Source of the DNA: Polyangia bacterium
Lineage (GTDB): Bacteria > Myxococcota_A > Polyangia > Polyangiales > Polyangiaceae
Length of the DNA stretch: 48,838 nucleotides
Direction: 5' to 3'
Assembly (NCBI GenBank): GCA_030426145.1
Contig: JAUHZF010000023.1
Span: forward strand, 1-48,838
Part shown: positions 8,914 through 16,405 of the stretch, piece after piece
Position numbering within the stretch: the stretch's first letter is position 1
Layout: each line of letters opens with the position of its first letter
Notes under the pieces: model-generated
Databases searched by the model: none
What the model was told of the DNA's origin: nothing
Seen by the model: the letters and a program-made list of their open reading frames with translations, nothing else
Program-made: the position numbers and the translations under genes

Positions 8914-9339
8914 ATGCGTCTTCTCATCTGTCTTCCCGCTCTTCTCATCGCTGCCGCTTGCGGCCCCAAGCCCACCGCCAACCCACCGGACGGCGGCTCA
9001 GAGCCGACGCCGGCCACCGGCGAAGCGCGGTGCCCAGCCGCGGACGAGCCGTGCATGAACGCGGACAACCACGCCGCCTGCCTCGAGGTCGCCGCCACGT
9101 GCGAAGGAGAGATCGTTCAGCTCGAGAGCTGCCCCCTCCAGTTCGCCTGCGCTGACGGCGACACTGCCGGCGGACCCGACGACGCCGGTGGGGAGGCCTA
9201 TGACCCCTGCGCCGGCAAGGCGTGCGGTGACGGTTGCAGCGTCTGCCCCCCCGACGACGCAGACTGCGTCGAGACGGCAGTGGTCAAGATGTGCGACGCC
9301 GACGGCAAGTGTGCCGCCACCGCACCGACCTGCGAGTAG
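8914..9339 (+). CDS. Small Cys-rich lipoprotein
   Basis: A 141-residue predicted lipoprotein. The signal peptide MRLLICLPALLIAAAC ends in a clear lipobox (LIAAAC), and the ATG follows a good ribosome site (GGAGG) after 6 nt, so upstream in-frame codons are rejected. The mature part begins with a Pro/Gly-rich linker and holds about a dozen cysteines in short spacings (CMNADNHAACLEVAATC, CAGKACGDGCSVC), typical of disulfide-stabilised secreted myxobacterial proteins. No family is recognised and no function is proposed. A hairpin overlaps the stop codon. Confidence 0.82.
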   Translation: MRLLICLPALLIAAACGPKPTANPPDGGSEPTPATGEARCPAADEPCMNADNHAACLEVAATCEGEIVQLESCPLQFACADGDTAGGPDDAGGEAYDPCAGKACGDGCSVCPPDDADCVETAVVKMCDADGKCAATAPTCE

Positions 9340-9357
9340 CTCCGCGGAGCCCTCGCA
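9331..9357 (+). terminator. Hairpin at the lipoprotein stop codon, possible terminator
   Basis: TGCGAG (9331-9336) pairs with CTCGCA (9352-9357), and inside it GCTCC (9339-9343) pairs with GGAGC (9346-9350). The stem is strong and contains the TAG stop. Only a weak T-containing tail follows, so a rho-independent role is plausible but not proven. Confidence 0.45.
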
Positions 9358-9456
9358 CGCTCTTCGGGTATCACCCTCGGTCTCCGACCTCGAACAAGCG
9401 TGAAGTGGTGCGGCGGTGTCGAAGGAGGCGCCACGAGGCCCGTTCGGAGTAGATGC

Positions 9457-9825
9457 TCACTCCGAGGTCGCTGCGTTCGGAGCGAAACTGGCGCACGTTC
9501 CCTTTGGCTGAACGGGACCTGAGAAGAGTTTGCAACTTCCACAGTCGCCGAAAGCGCCGGCGACGAATTGAACACACTTGTCGCACGCCTTCGCGGGGTC
9601 GGCCGTGCTGTCAGCGTACTTGAGGGTCGAACGCATCTGTTTGGATGTGGCATCTATAGGTGCACTGCAACCCTTGGTGGCGTTGGTGCTCTTCGTGCCC
9701 GAGGTTCTTTGGTTCTTCTCGCCTTTACACGCGACGAGACTCATGGCGAGGCTTGTAGAGCCGAACACGATGAGGTGACGACGAGAGAGGTTGGGCGAAA
9801 CGGTCGGCGGGACTCGACGTGACAT
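9457..9825 (-). CDS. High-potential iron-sulfur protein (HiPIP), Tat-exported
   Basis: A 122-residue protein read as a HiPIP, a periplasmic [4Fe-4S] electron carrier. The N-terminus has a Tat-like signal (SRRHLIVFG followed by a hydrophobic stretch ending VAC). The C-terminal half has the HiPIP layout: CDKC, then CKLFSGPVQPKGTC with an aromatic residue soon after; spacing is C-x2-C-x13-C-x12-C, with one extra Cys (DCGSC). The start is the ATG at 9825; a longer frame to 9966 runs into the norR end and is rejected. It lies 46 bp after norR on the same strand and is probably co-transcribed. HiPIPs are known donors to reaction centres and some terminal reductases; here NO reductase is the obvious candidate, which is inference. 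Confidence 0.78.
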   Translation of the reverse strand: MSRRVPPTVSPNLSRRHLIVFGSTSLAMSLVACKGEKNQRTSGTKSTNATKGCSAPIDATSKQMRSTLKYADSTADPAKACDKCVQFVAGAFGDCGSCKLFSGPVQPKGTCASFAPNAATSE

Positions 9826-9871
9826 GGTGGCGCAGAACGCAACGGACGTGCCAAGGCGCGCGCCCCCTCCT

Positions 9872-11410
9872 TCAGCGCAGACCGAGGCGGCGGGCCATGT
9901 GGTGCAAGTTGCTGCGCTCCATGCCGAGCGAGCGAGCGGCAGCGGCCCAGTTCCCGTCGTGAGCATCGACCGCGCGCCGAACGTAAGTACGCTTCATCTC
10001 TTCGACCGCTTCACGAAGCGTCAGACCGTCTGTCGGCGCGGGAACCGGCGACGACGCGGGAGGCGGTCGAGAAGGAGAGGCTAGCTGTAGATGGCAGACG
10101 TCGATCATGAGCGGAGCTCGGCGGTCTGCGGAGGCGCTCGCGCGGAGAACCGCACGGCCGAGGACGTGGTCGAGTTCCCGGACGTTTCCGGGCCAGGTGG
10201 CTTGGGCGAGAGCTTCGCGCGCCTCGTCGGTGAGGCGCATTTCGCCTACGCCGAGGCGTCTTCGGTACCGTTCCAGGAAATGGCCGGCGAGCAGATGTAT
10301 GTCGCTGCCGCGCTCCCGAAGGGGAGGCAAGTAGATGGGATACATGTTCAACCGGTGGAAGAGGTCGGCTCGGAAGTGCCCCTCCTCCACTTCGCTCGAT
10401 AGATCTCGGTTCGTGGCCGCCACCACGCGCACGTCGACGTTGACGAGCGAGTCGGAGCCCACGCGTTGGATCTCTCCTTCCTGTAGGAAGCGAAGCAGCT
10501 TGGGTTGGACGTGGAGCGGAAGCTCACCGACCTCGTCCAGGAATAGGGTGCCTCCGTCGGCAAGTTCGAGCTTGCCTTTGCGGTGGGCCGTCGCGCCCGT
10601 GAATGCACCTCGTACGTGGCCGAAGAGCTCACTCTCGACGATGGTCTCCGGGAGAGCGGCGCAGTTCACGTAGACGAGGGGAGCCTCGCTGCGTGACGAC
10701 GCTCGATGGATACCTTGAGCGACCAGCTCCTTTCCCACGCCGGTTTCTCCCGAAACGAGGACCGTGAAGTCGGAGGGGGCGACCATCTCGACCTCACGGT
10801 GGACGCGTTGGATGGGGGCGCTCGTGCCCACGATGGGGTTACTCGACTGGGCCGCTTCTCGCTGAAGCACTGTCGCGACCTCACGGTGACGGCGCGTGGC
10901 ATCCTCGAGCGCGTCGATGAGATGGCCGGTCTTCAACGCTGCACCCGCGAGGGCACCGACCATCTCCAAGAAGCGGTCGTCGATGTCATCGAACACACCC
11001 GGCTCGAGCGCGTCAGCGGTAAGGAGCCCGGTGACCGTCGCGCCATCGAGGAGGGGGCAGATCAGGCAAGCGTGGACCGGTCGGGTACCATCCGAGCACG
11101 CAAGCATCAGGCCGTCGTAGGGGTCAGGCATGGGATCGTCGGCGGCGAAGCGGGCCGGCGCCCCCCGCTGGAGCACGCGCTCGAGCCTTGGATGCTCGGA
11201 TCGTCGAAAGCGTCGGCCGTGAATGTCAGGGGCCAACCCCCGTGCCGCCACCGGAACCAGCTCTTCGCCGATCAACTCAAGGACCGCCGTCGAGTCGCAG
11301 GGGATGACGGCGTGAAGCGAATCGAGGAGCCTTTCGAGGCGATCTTGGGACGCCAGCGTGGCGGTGAGGTCTACCGCCATGGCGAGCAGCGCAGAGTATC
11401 TCTCTTGCAC
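9872..11410 (-). CDS. norR: NorR, nitric oxide-sensing sigma54 activator
   Basis: Enhancer-binding protein that turns on NO-detoxifying genes with sigma54 when NO binds the iron in its GAF domain. From the GTG at 11410 (512 residues; E. coli NorR 504) the GAF domain lines up with E. coli NorR without gaps up to residue 101: Cys38, HPRLE with Arg75, and PDPYDGL with Asp96 and Asp99. His113 and Cys115 (VHAC) and Asp133 then match E. coli His111, Cys113 and Asp131, so all known iron-site residues are kept. The AAA+ domain has [14 protein letters not shown] and [11 protein letters not shown]; a Fis-type helix-turn-helix ends the protein ([11 protein letters not shown]). An ATG at 11380 is less likely because it would remove aligned residues, and the frame open to 11689 is non-conserved. 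It is followed by the HiPIP gene. Confidence 0.95.
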   Translation of the reverse strand: MQERYSALLAMAVDLTATLASQDRLERLLDSLHAVIPCDSTAVLELIGEELVPVAARGLAPDIHGRRFRRSEHPRLERVLQRGAPARFAADDPMPDPYDGLMLACSDGTRPVHACLICPLLDGATVTGLLTADALEPGVFDDIDDRFLEMVGALAGAALKTGHLIDALEDATRRHREVATVLQREAAQSSNPIVGTSAPIQRVHREVEMVAPSDFTVLVSGETGVGKELVAQGIHRASSRSEAPLVYVNCAALPETIVESELFGHVRGAFTGATAHRKGKLELADGGTLFLDEVGELPLHVQPKLLRFLQEGEIQRVGSDSLVNVDVRVVAATNRDLSSEVEEGHFRADLFHRLNMYPIYLPPLRERGSDIHLLAGHFLERYRRRLGVGEMRLTDEAREALAQATWPGNVRELDHVLGRAVLRASASADRRAPLMIDVCHLQLASPSRPPPASSPVPAPTDGLTLREAVEEMKRTYVRRAVDAHDGNWAAAARSLGMERSNLHHMARRLGLR

Positions 11411-11713
11411 AAGGTTATTCCGCTCACAACCAAGTTGTTCTTTCAACAACAATTCAGGTTGATCGGACGACAACAAGAGGCATCTCCATCTGGGCCTCGA
11501 GGGGTGGCACGGGGAGTGTTCCATACTTGGTGGACCGCGCCAGAAGCTGGTGAATCGGAGGAGGAAGGCAGGAGCCGTTTCAGCAGTAGCGCACGCTGGG
11601 CTCTGTGCGGGGGCCGCCCGCAAGGGCGGTCCTCGGGATAGGGGCCGAGCAACAGGCATCGATGGCGGTTTCAGCTGCGGTGGACTCAACGCGGGAAGCG
11701 GCCCAGGGGTGCT
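11411..11713. other. Intergenic leader of norR
   Basis: This 303-bp stretch separates norR from the hemerythrin-nucleotidyltransferase gene upstream. Apart from the inverted repeat at 11434-11450 I see no gene; the norR frame stays open here but its translation shows no conserved sequence. Confidence 0.6.
11434..11450. promoter_or_regulatory. Inverted repeat upstream of norR, candidate autoregulatory NorR site
   Basis: GTTGTT-CTTTC-AACAAC is a perfect 6-bp-arm inverted repeat 24 bp before the norR GTG. Its core GTTCTTTCAAC fits the GT-N7-AC core described for enterobacterial NorR sites. A looser GGTT...AACC pair surrounds 11413-11431. Negative autoregulation by NorR is known elsewhere; binding here is inference. 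Confidence 0.4.
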
Positions 11714-12940
11714 TCACACCTTCGGGGCGTCACCGCCGAGTCGTAACTCTCGGTACCGAAATCGCTCGGCCGGCGAGGGAGGCTTGTCCAACCACCTTAC
11801 ATCCAGGAGACCGCCCGACGCGACAACGCCTGCCTGCCCATAGGCCACTTCGGCGAGGCAAAGGCTCCACCCCTCGAGCCAAAGCGATAGCTCGTGGCGC
11901 TGCTCCGCCGTTCCAGCGAACAAGATAGCGAGGTCGATGTCACTGGCTGGCGCAGCATCTCCCCGCTCGGTGCTGCCTGTGAGGTAGACGGCTCGGACGC
12001 CGAACCTCTGCGCATCGAGGGCGAAGCCGAGCCTCTCGGCGAACTTGTGACGCCACTTCCACTGGGCCGCCGCGGCGCCGATCGGCTCGTCCACGAGTTC
12101 CTGCTGTTTCCACTCGAGATAGTCGCCGAGCCGCGCGGCGATGGCGTCGAGGAGATCCTGTTCCTCCTGGAGAAAGCCAGACTCGGCATTCCCATCGAGA
12201 GCATGATCGACGACCTCGATGAAGCCCACGCTGCGCCCCCAGGTTCTAATGTTCGCCCGGAGTAATGCGCCCCGGTCACTGAACCCTGTGCCGAGGTAGT
12301 GGCGCCCGAGGTACTCGATGCGTGCGGAGGTCATCGCAGGGCGCTGCCATCCGTCTGGGATGGCCTCGAGCACACCACGAAACACGACCGGTGGTGCGTG
12401 GGACGACCTGTCCAGCACGATCTCGTTGACACGATAAAGGCATTGAAGCTCCTTTGCGCGTTCCCGAAGCTGACCGACTTCGTCGTCGTGGCAAGGCGGG
12501 ACGAGCTGCTCAGCGAGGTTGTCGAGAAGGCGGGGGCCCAGCGTCTCTTCCATGCTGGGAAACCAAACTCGCTCCTCGAAACGCACGTGCGCGTCTAGAA
12601 GGCGCGCGAACGCATCGAGCTGTTCATCGAGCGCAGGACCAGCGGCGAGGCTGGCAACCATCTGCCTGAGCTCATGATGCTCACGCTCTACACGAGATGC
12701 CTGTTTGCCAATTGCTTCGGACCGCGCACTGCAAAGGGGCAGCAGCTTGAGCTCCTCTTTTCGGAAATGCGGCTCGAGCTCCTTTTGGAATCGTTGTCGC
12801 ACCGCGGCGATGAGGGCGTCGGGGTCACGAGGATACGCGGCCCTTAGGCGCTCTGACGCGCCGCGTCGGAGCGCCTGTGACATGACCAACGCATGATGAT
12901 GATCGCGTGAGAGCGCGGCAAGACTGACGTGTCGCTTCAT
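11714..12940 (-). CDS. Hemerythrin-GAF-nucleotidyltransferase fusion protein
   Basis: A 408-residue three-domain protein. Residues 5-132 are a hemerythrin (HHE) di-iron domain with the expected ligands: RDHHHA (14-15), EPHFRKEELKLLP (58-62), REHHELR (88-89) and DAHVRFEERVWFP (118-122). Residues about 155-285 start with RAKELQCLY and resemble the GAF-like sensor seen in some histidine kinases and PEP-synthase-like fusions. Residues about 290-395 are an MNT-type nucleotidyltransferase with GS at 322-323 and DID at 334-336 (hGS-x10-DxD) and a later acidic residue (LLDVRWLD). The gene sits alone on the norR strand within the NO island. A di-iron sensor controlling nucleotidyl transfer is the natural reading; substrate and ligand (O2 or NO) are unknown. 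Confidence 0.85.
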   Translation of the reverse strand: MKRHVSLAALSRDHHHALVMSQALRRGASERLRAAYPRDPDALIAAVRQRFQKELEPHFRKEELKLLPLCSARSEAIGKQASRVEREHHELRQMVASLAAGPALDEQLDAFARLLDAHVRFEERVWFPSMEETLGPRLLDNLAEQLVPPCHDDEVGQLRERAKELQCLYRVNEIVLDRSSHAPPVVFRGVLEAIPDGWQRPAMTSARIEYLGRHYLGTGFSDRGALLRANIRTWGRSVGFIEVVDHALDGNAESGFLQEEQDLLDAIAARLGDYLEWKQQELVDEPIGAAAAQWKWRHKFAERLGFALDAQRFGVRAVYLTGSTERGDAAPASDIDLAILFAGTAEQRHELSLWLEGWSLCLAEVAYGQAGVVASGGLLDVRWLDKPPSPAERFRYRELRLGGDAPKV

Positions 12941-13452
12941 GGCTTGTGGATGCTACCGCGAATCGCGAAGGGAACGTCTGCCACGCACCCTCTCTTGCCG
13001 CTCTGTTGCCGACGTGACGCCGACCTTGGTTGAGGACGCTGGTCGCACCGCGCTTGCGTGTGTGCGCTGTGGTCGGGCCACCGTCTACGGCATGACCAGG
13101 CGGACGTTGGCTTCGTCATGGCTACAGGGAGACCTGCCAAGACCAACTCTACGGCTCCCTGGTCTGCCAAGGCGCCCTCTACCATGATGCTGCGAAGACG
13201 CAGGATGGATCCCCGAGAGGCGTCCGAAGACTATCCGGCCGTTGTGTTTGCAAGCGCAACGCTTTGGGTCACAGAGAGAAGACCTCCGCGAAGGAGGGCT
13301 CTGGATAGGTTCCGACACAGGGCGGGCATGGATATTGCGCAGAGTAGCGAACGCCGCTCGAGCTGGCGAACGGTGCGGGGGACAGCAGGCCAGTGAGGAA
13401 CTCACAGCCATCGCCCCTGCGGGCTGGAACATGACACAACGGAGTCCGATCA
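12941..13452. other. Intergenic region without a supported gene
   Basis: This 512-bp stretch lies between the divergent fusion gene and tehB. Short frames on both strands have no recognisable sequence or ribosome site. No FNR-type or sigma54-type site was found. A GGAG ribosome site for tehB lies at the right end. Confidence 0.5.
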
Positions 13453-14346
13453 ATGAAGGATCTCAGAATCTACGAGCGCATGCCGGAGTGGAGCGCCGCA
13501 ACACTGCCGCATGGGTTTCGGCGCAAGCACCGCACGAAAGAAGGGACGTGGGCGCAGCTAACTGTACACGCCGGGGCGCTCCGTTTCACCCACCTCGACG
13601 CTGACGGCGAGGAGCTCTCATCGCGTGTCGTCGACGCCGCTGCAGGACCACAGCTCGTAGAGCCGGGCGTGTGGCACAAGGTGGAGCCGCTGGATGATGC
13701 CCTGCGCTGCGGGCTTGTGTTTCTGTGCGATCCGAGCCGCTATCTGGAGAAGAAGCACGGACTCACCGCGCCCCACTCCGAGGTTCGTGCGCTTCTGCCT
13801 ACTCTCGAAGCCGTGCCCGGCCGCAGTATGCTGGACCTCGGCAGCGGGCGAGGAAGAAACAGCTTCTTCCTTGCCGAGCATGGGCTCGCGGTCACTGCAC
13901 TAGACCGCTCGGATGCGGCGATCGCGAAGCTGCGGCAGATTCAGACAGATGAGGGCTTCACGCTCTCCTCGAGTGTCTACGATATCAATCGGGCATCACT
14001 GGCAGATGTGATCGAGGGCGGTGTCGTTGACCACGTCATCTCCACGGTTGTGTTCCAATTCCTCGAGGCCGACCGAGTACCTGCGGTTATCGACGACATG
14101 CAGGCCGTCACAAGAAACGGAGGCCTACACTTGATCGTGACGCCCGTGACGTCGGCCGAGATGCGATGTCCCATCGCATTTCCCGGCATTCTCAGGCGAG
14201 GGGAGCTGCGCGACCGATACCTTGACTGGAATATTCTGCGCTACGACGAGACCCTGGGCGAGTTCCACAAGCGCGATAGGCATGGACAGCGATACAAGGC
14301 CGAGTTCGCCACGCTCATCGCCCGCAAGCCCGGAACGAGGCATTGA
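13453..14346 (+). CDS. tehB: TehB-type SAM-dependent methyltransferase
   Basis: A 297-residue protein matching the long TehB form (Haemophilus type). The N-terminal about 95 residues are the small DUF1971-like beta domain (MPEWSAATLPHGF, VEPGVWHKVEP), and the rest is a class I methyltransferase with the SAM loop MLDLGSGRGRNSFFLAEHG (about 126-144), an acidic residue after it (ALDRSD) and YDINRA, DHVISTVVFQFL motifs. It is expected to methylate tellurite, selenite or other small nucleophiles in the cytosol. The ATG follows GGAG. It stands alone, facing the MTHFS gene convergently. Physiological substrate in this organism is unknown. Confidence 0.9.
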   Translation: MKDLRIYERMPEWSAATLPHGFRRKHRTKEGTWAQLTVHAGALRFTHLDADGEELSSRVVDAAAGPQLVEPGVWHKVEPLDDALRCGLVFLCDPSRYLEKKHGLTAPHSEVRALLPTLEAVPGRSMLDLGSGRGRNSFFLAEHGLAVTALDRSDAAIAKLRQIQTDEGFTLSSSVYDINRASLADVIEGGVVDHVISTVVFQFLEADRVPAVIDDMQAVTRNGGLHLIVTPVTSAEMRCPIAFPGILRRGELRDRYLDWNILRYDETLGEFHKRDRHGQRYKAEFATLIARKPGTRH

Positions 14347-14362
14347 TAAACGACCCACCAAA

Positions 14363-14423
14363 TCTCGAAGCTGGGAAACTACCTGCACGCCCAGGGGCCC
14401 TCCCAAGCGGCGTCGCTTCGAGA
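14363..14423. repeat. Inverted repeat between convergent genes
   Basis: TCTCGAAGC (14363-14371) and GCTTCGAGA (14415-14423) are exact reverse complements separated by 43 bp, between tehB and the convergent cyclo-ligase gene. A long stem-loop ending both transcripts is possible; there is no T-run. Confidence 0.35.
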
Positions 14424-14469
14424 CGATTCTGTAGCGATTACACGCTCAGCTATTTAGTGCCAGCGACGT

Positions 14470-15039
14470 CTACGCTGTTACCAGCAGGCCCTCTTCAGTG
14501 ATGACCGTGGCCAGCCGCTGGTCATGCGGTTCTTCCGGCACACGGTCCACCTGCTGGCAGGCGAAGGCGAGCATGATTGCGGACCCTGCGCCGACGAGCG
14601 TACGATCGTAGTAGCCGCCTCCGTAGCCGAGGCGCGCGCCACGCACGTCGAAAGCCAGCCCCGGAACGACGAGAAGATCGAGCTCATCCACGGCAGCCAC
14701 GGGAGCCGACGCGCCGGGCTCCATAGCCCCGTAGCGGCTCCCTACTAGGTCCGTCGTCTCGTCGACCCACCGAAAGAGCAGCGGTTGCCCGAGGGGAGGC
14801 GCAACCGGCAAGGCCACACTACGACCGCTCTGCCACGCAGCGTGGAGAATACCCGCCGTCTCGATCTCTGCACCCATCGAGCGAAAGAGCGCCACCGAGC
14901 GCGCCCTCTCCCAAGCCGCGCTGGAGAGGAGCGCGGAAGCCGCGCGTTCACTGCGTCGTCGCCGATCGATGGGGGTCATGGCACTGCGGCGTCGCTGCAT
15001 CTCGCGTCGCAAAGCGCGTTTGTCTTCGATGATGGTCAT
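14470..15039 (-). CDS. 5-formyltetrahydrofolate cyclo-ligase
   Basis: A 189-residue enzyme of one-carbon metabolism that converts 5-formyl-THF to 5,10-methenyl-THF using ATP. It has the basic N-terminus (KRALRREMQRRR), the family core LLVVPGLAFDVRGARLGYGG followed by GYYDR, and normal length. It lies 15 bp downstream of the MarR gene on the same strand, so the two are probably one transcript, an unusual partner for a folate enzyme. Confidence 0.93.
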   Translation of the reverse strand: MTIIEDKRALRREMQRRRSAMTPIDRRRRSERAASALLSSAAWERARSVALFRSMGAEIETAGILHAAWQSGRSVALPVAPPLGQPLLFRWVDETTDLVGSRYGAMEPGASAPVAAVDELDLLVVPGLAFDVRGARLGYGGGYYDRTLVGAGSAIMLAFACQQVDRVPEEPHDQRLATVITEEGLLVTA

Positions 15040-15054
15040 GTCGACGTGTCACGC

Positions 15055-15630
15055 TCACGGAACGACAGGAAGACGCTGCGCGTTGGGCTGGTGCTCGCGG
15101 CAGATGCGACCTGCGTCGCGGCGACTGAGCCGCTCCCTTGTCAGACCACAGCGGTGCCTCGTGCCTTGCCGCTTGAAGTGCGCGCAGCCATCGCATTGCC
15201 CGAAGGCTCGAAAGCTGTTCCCTCTCTGCAGTAGCCGGAGAAGCTCGGTGGCCACCTTCTCACCTTCAACGAGGTCGTCTGCGGGCATGTCGGTCAGAAA
15301 GGCCACGGGATGGGTGCTGTCGACGATCGCCGCGCCATCGGGCGTGAGCCGGCAGTGCTGCACGCGACCGTCGTCGGAGTCGGGCGTTTTGGCTATGAGC
15401 CCCCGGCGCTCGAGCGCCAGCAGGGTCTGGCTGGCGGTGCCCTTCGTCACGCCGAGGTATTCTCCCATCGCCCCCGCCGTGTCGCTGTAGCGGTTGGCGA
15501 CGGACAGGAAGATCAACGCCTCAAGCTGAACCAGCTTCAACCCGTGCACGCTGGCGGCCGCGCGAAGCTCGGTCCGAAACAAGGAGCTGATGCGCTCGAG
15601 CGTGAGGTGCATGCGAGAGGCGGAGTGCAT
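15055..15630 (-). CDS. MarR-family regulator with C-terminal four-Cys motif
   Basis: A 191-residue regulator. Residues 10-140 are a MarR winged helix (LEALIFLSVANRYSDTAGAM, YLGVTKGTASQTLLALERRG, DGRVQHCRLTPDG). The C-terminus adds a Cys motif: Cys146, Cys149, Cys161 and Cys177 (C-x2-C-x11-C-x15-C) followed by His180, an arrangement suited to zinc or an iron-sulfur cluster. The ATG follows GAGGAA. It is divergent from a protoglobin remnant, with two palindromes between them, and leads into the cyclo-ligase gene. Within an NO island, a redox- or NO-labile Fe-S cluster would make sense; that is inference. Confidence 0.85.
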   Translation of the reverse strand: MHSASRMHLTLERISSLFRTELRAAASVHGLKLVQLEALIFLSVANRYSDTAGAMGEYLGVTKGTASQTLLALERRGLIAKTPDSDDGRVQHCRLTPDGAAIVDSTHPVAFLTDMPADDLVEGEKVATELLRLLQRGNSFRAFGQCDGCAHFKRQGTRHRCGLTRERLSRRDAGRICREHQPNAQRLPVVP

Positions 15631-15665
15631 GTCGTGTTTCCTCGTGTACTAGCGACTCAAAACCA

Positions 15666-15711
15666 GTTTGACAAACGGTCTCGCTGGATCCAGGTAGTAT
15701 CGAGTTGATAC
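15666..15711. promoter_or_regulatory. Two palindromes between marR and the protoglobin remnant
   Basis: GTTTGaCAAAC (15666-15676) and GTATC-GAGTT-GATAC (15697-15711) are perfect inverted repeats lying 36 and 67 bp upstream of the MarR ATG. They are candidate operators for the MarR protein acting on both divergent promoters. The binding assignment is inference. Confidence 0.45.
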
Positions 15712-15763
15712 CATATTGCCCGGCCGCCCACCTGGACGGCGGCGGAAAGGAGCCTGAAACTTC

Positions 15764-15935
15764 ATGAGCATCCCCGGCTACCGTCTCGGGGACGCCCAGC
15801 TTCCCCCAACCTCGATCAGCACCACCGACTTGAGAGCGAAGATGGAGGCCGCGCTCTTCGGGGACGACGACGTACGCGCGCTGCGTCGTTCTGGCCCCAT
15901 TCTCGAACCCAAGATCGAGGACATCCTCGAAGGTT
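15764..15935 (+). pseudogene. Truncated protoglobin gene (N-terminal fragment)
   Basis: The first about 57 codons match the start of single-domain protoglobins: IPGYRLG, then SISTTDLRAKMEAALFGDDD, LRRSGPILEPKIEDILEG, the pre-helix A to helix B region. The ATG has an excellent ribosome site (GGAAAGGAG). The similarity stops just where the conserved WYGFV segment should follow; the frame continues only as Arg/Pro-rich shadow sequence opposite a small minus-strand gene. The proximal haem histidine and most of the globin fold are absent, so it cannot bind haem. It looks like the 5' end left by a deletion. Protoglobins bind O2, CO and NO, which fits the surrounding genes. Confidence 0.7.
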
Positions 15936-15965
15936 CGTCCCTGATGTCTCCTGGGGTGCCAGGGC

Positions 15966-16148
15966 TCAGTCGTCCTTCAACATGGGGCTCAGGTCGACCT
16001 GGCGCGCGCGGTCGATGGCGTAGTCGAGCCGGCCTTCGGCGCAGAGCCCCGACACGCCCGCTTCTTCGTAGGCCGCCAGGACCAGGTCCAGCACCGTCGC
16101 CCTCACCCGCTGTGCGAGCGCCATCCGCTCGGCGTCGTCGTCGCTCAT
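15966..16148 (-). CDS. Small conserved-type hypothetical protein
   Basis: A 60-residue acidic protein beginning MSDDDAERMALAQRVR with the core AAYEEAGVSGLCAEGRLDYA. Small proteins with an AYE-AG-GLCAEG core are common in proteobacteria and are often mislabelled acetyltransferases; I do not know their function. Amino-acid composition is normal, unlike the Arg/Pro-rich opposite strand. It directly abuts the broken protoglobin end, so the breakpoint may lie between them. Confidence 0.65.
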   Translation of the reverse strand: MSDDDAERMALAQRVRATVLDLVLAAYEEAGVSGLCAEGRLDYAIDRARQVDLSPMLKDD

Positions 16149-16378
16149 GGCCGCCAGCCTAAGTAGGTGACCGTCTATTCGCTACAGATGGTCGCGAAGC
16201 GACGCCGTTTGGGGTGGCACCCCTGCGCGAAGCGTGGGGCGGCGCCTTCTGAAGGCCCCGAGAGAAAGAGGAAGAAGTAAACACCGCGCAAAATACGTTC
16301 CCATGGGAGGTGCACCGCACCTCATCGCTCGCGTCGGCGGCCGCATTGTAGACAACGTACCAAGTTGCAGTTCGCACT

Positions 16379-16394
16379 GGGCACAGCCCATGCT
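16379..16394 (+). promoter_or_regulatory. Candidate sigma54 (-24/-12) promoter before hemerythrin gene
   Basis: GGGCAC-AGCCC-ATGCT keeps the invariant GG and GC with the correct 12-bp spacing of the sigma54 consensus (TGGCAC-N5-TTGCW). The start site would fall about 2 bp before the annotated ATG, so either the mRNA is nearly leaderless or a later start is used. A CAAC-N7-GTTG inverted repeat lies at 16353-16367. NorR is the nearby sigma54 activator; a link is inference. Confidence 0.3.
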
Positions 16395-16405
16395 GGTATG
16401 AAGCC

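Noticed and set aside
11505..11520. TGGCACG resembling a sigma54 -24 element
   Set aside because: The required GC at the -12 spacing is missing and no gene follows on that strand.
11411..11689. N-terminal extension of norR
   Set aside because: It would add 93 residues absent from NorR; the GTG at 11410 gives an exact fit to the E. coli numbering.
16215..16226. TGGCACCCCTGC resembling a sigma54 promoter
   Set aside because: The spacing between GG and GC is three bases too short.
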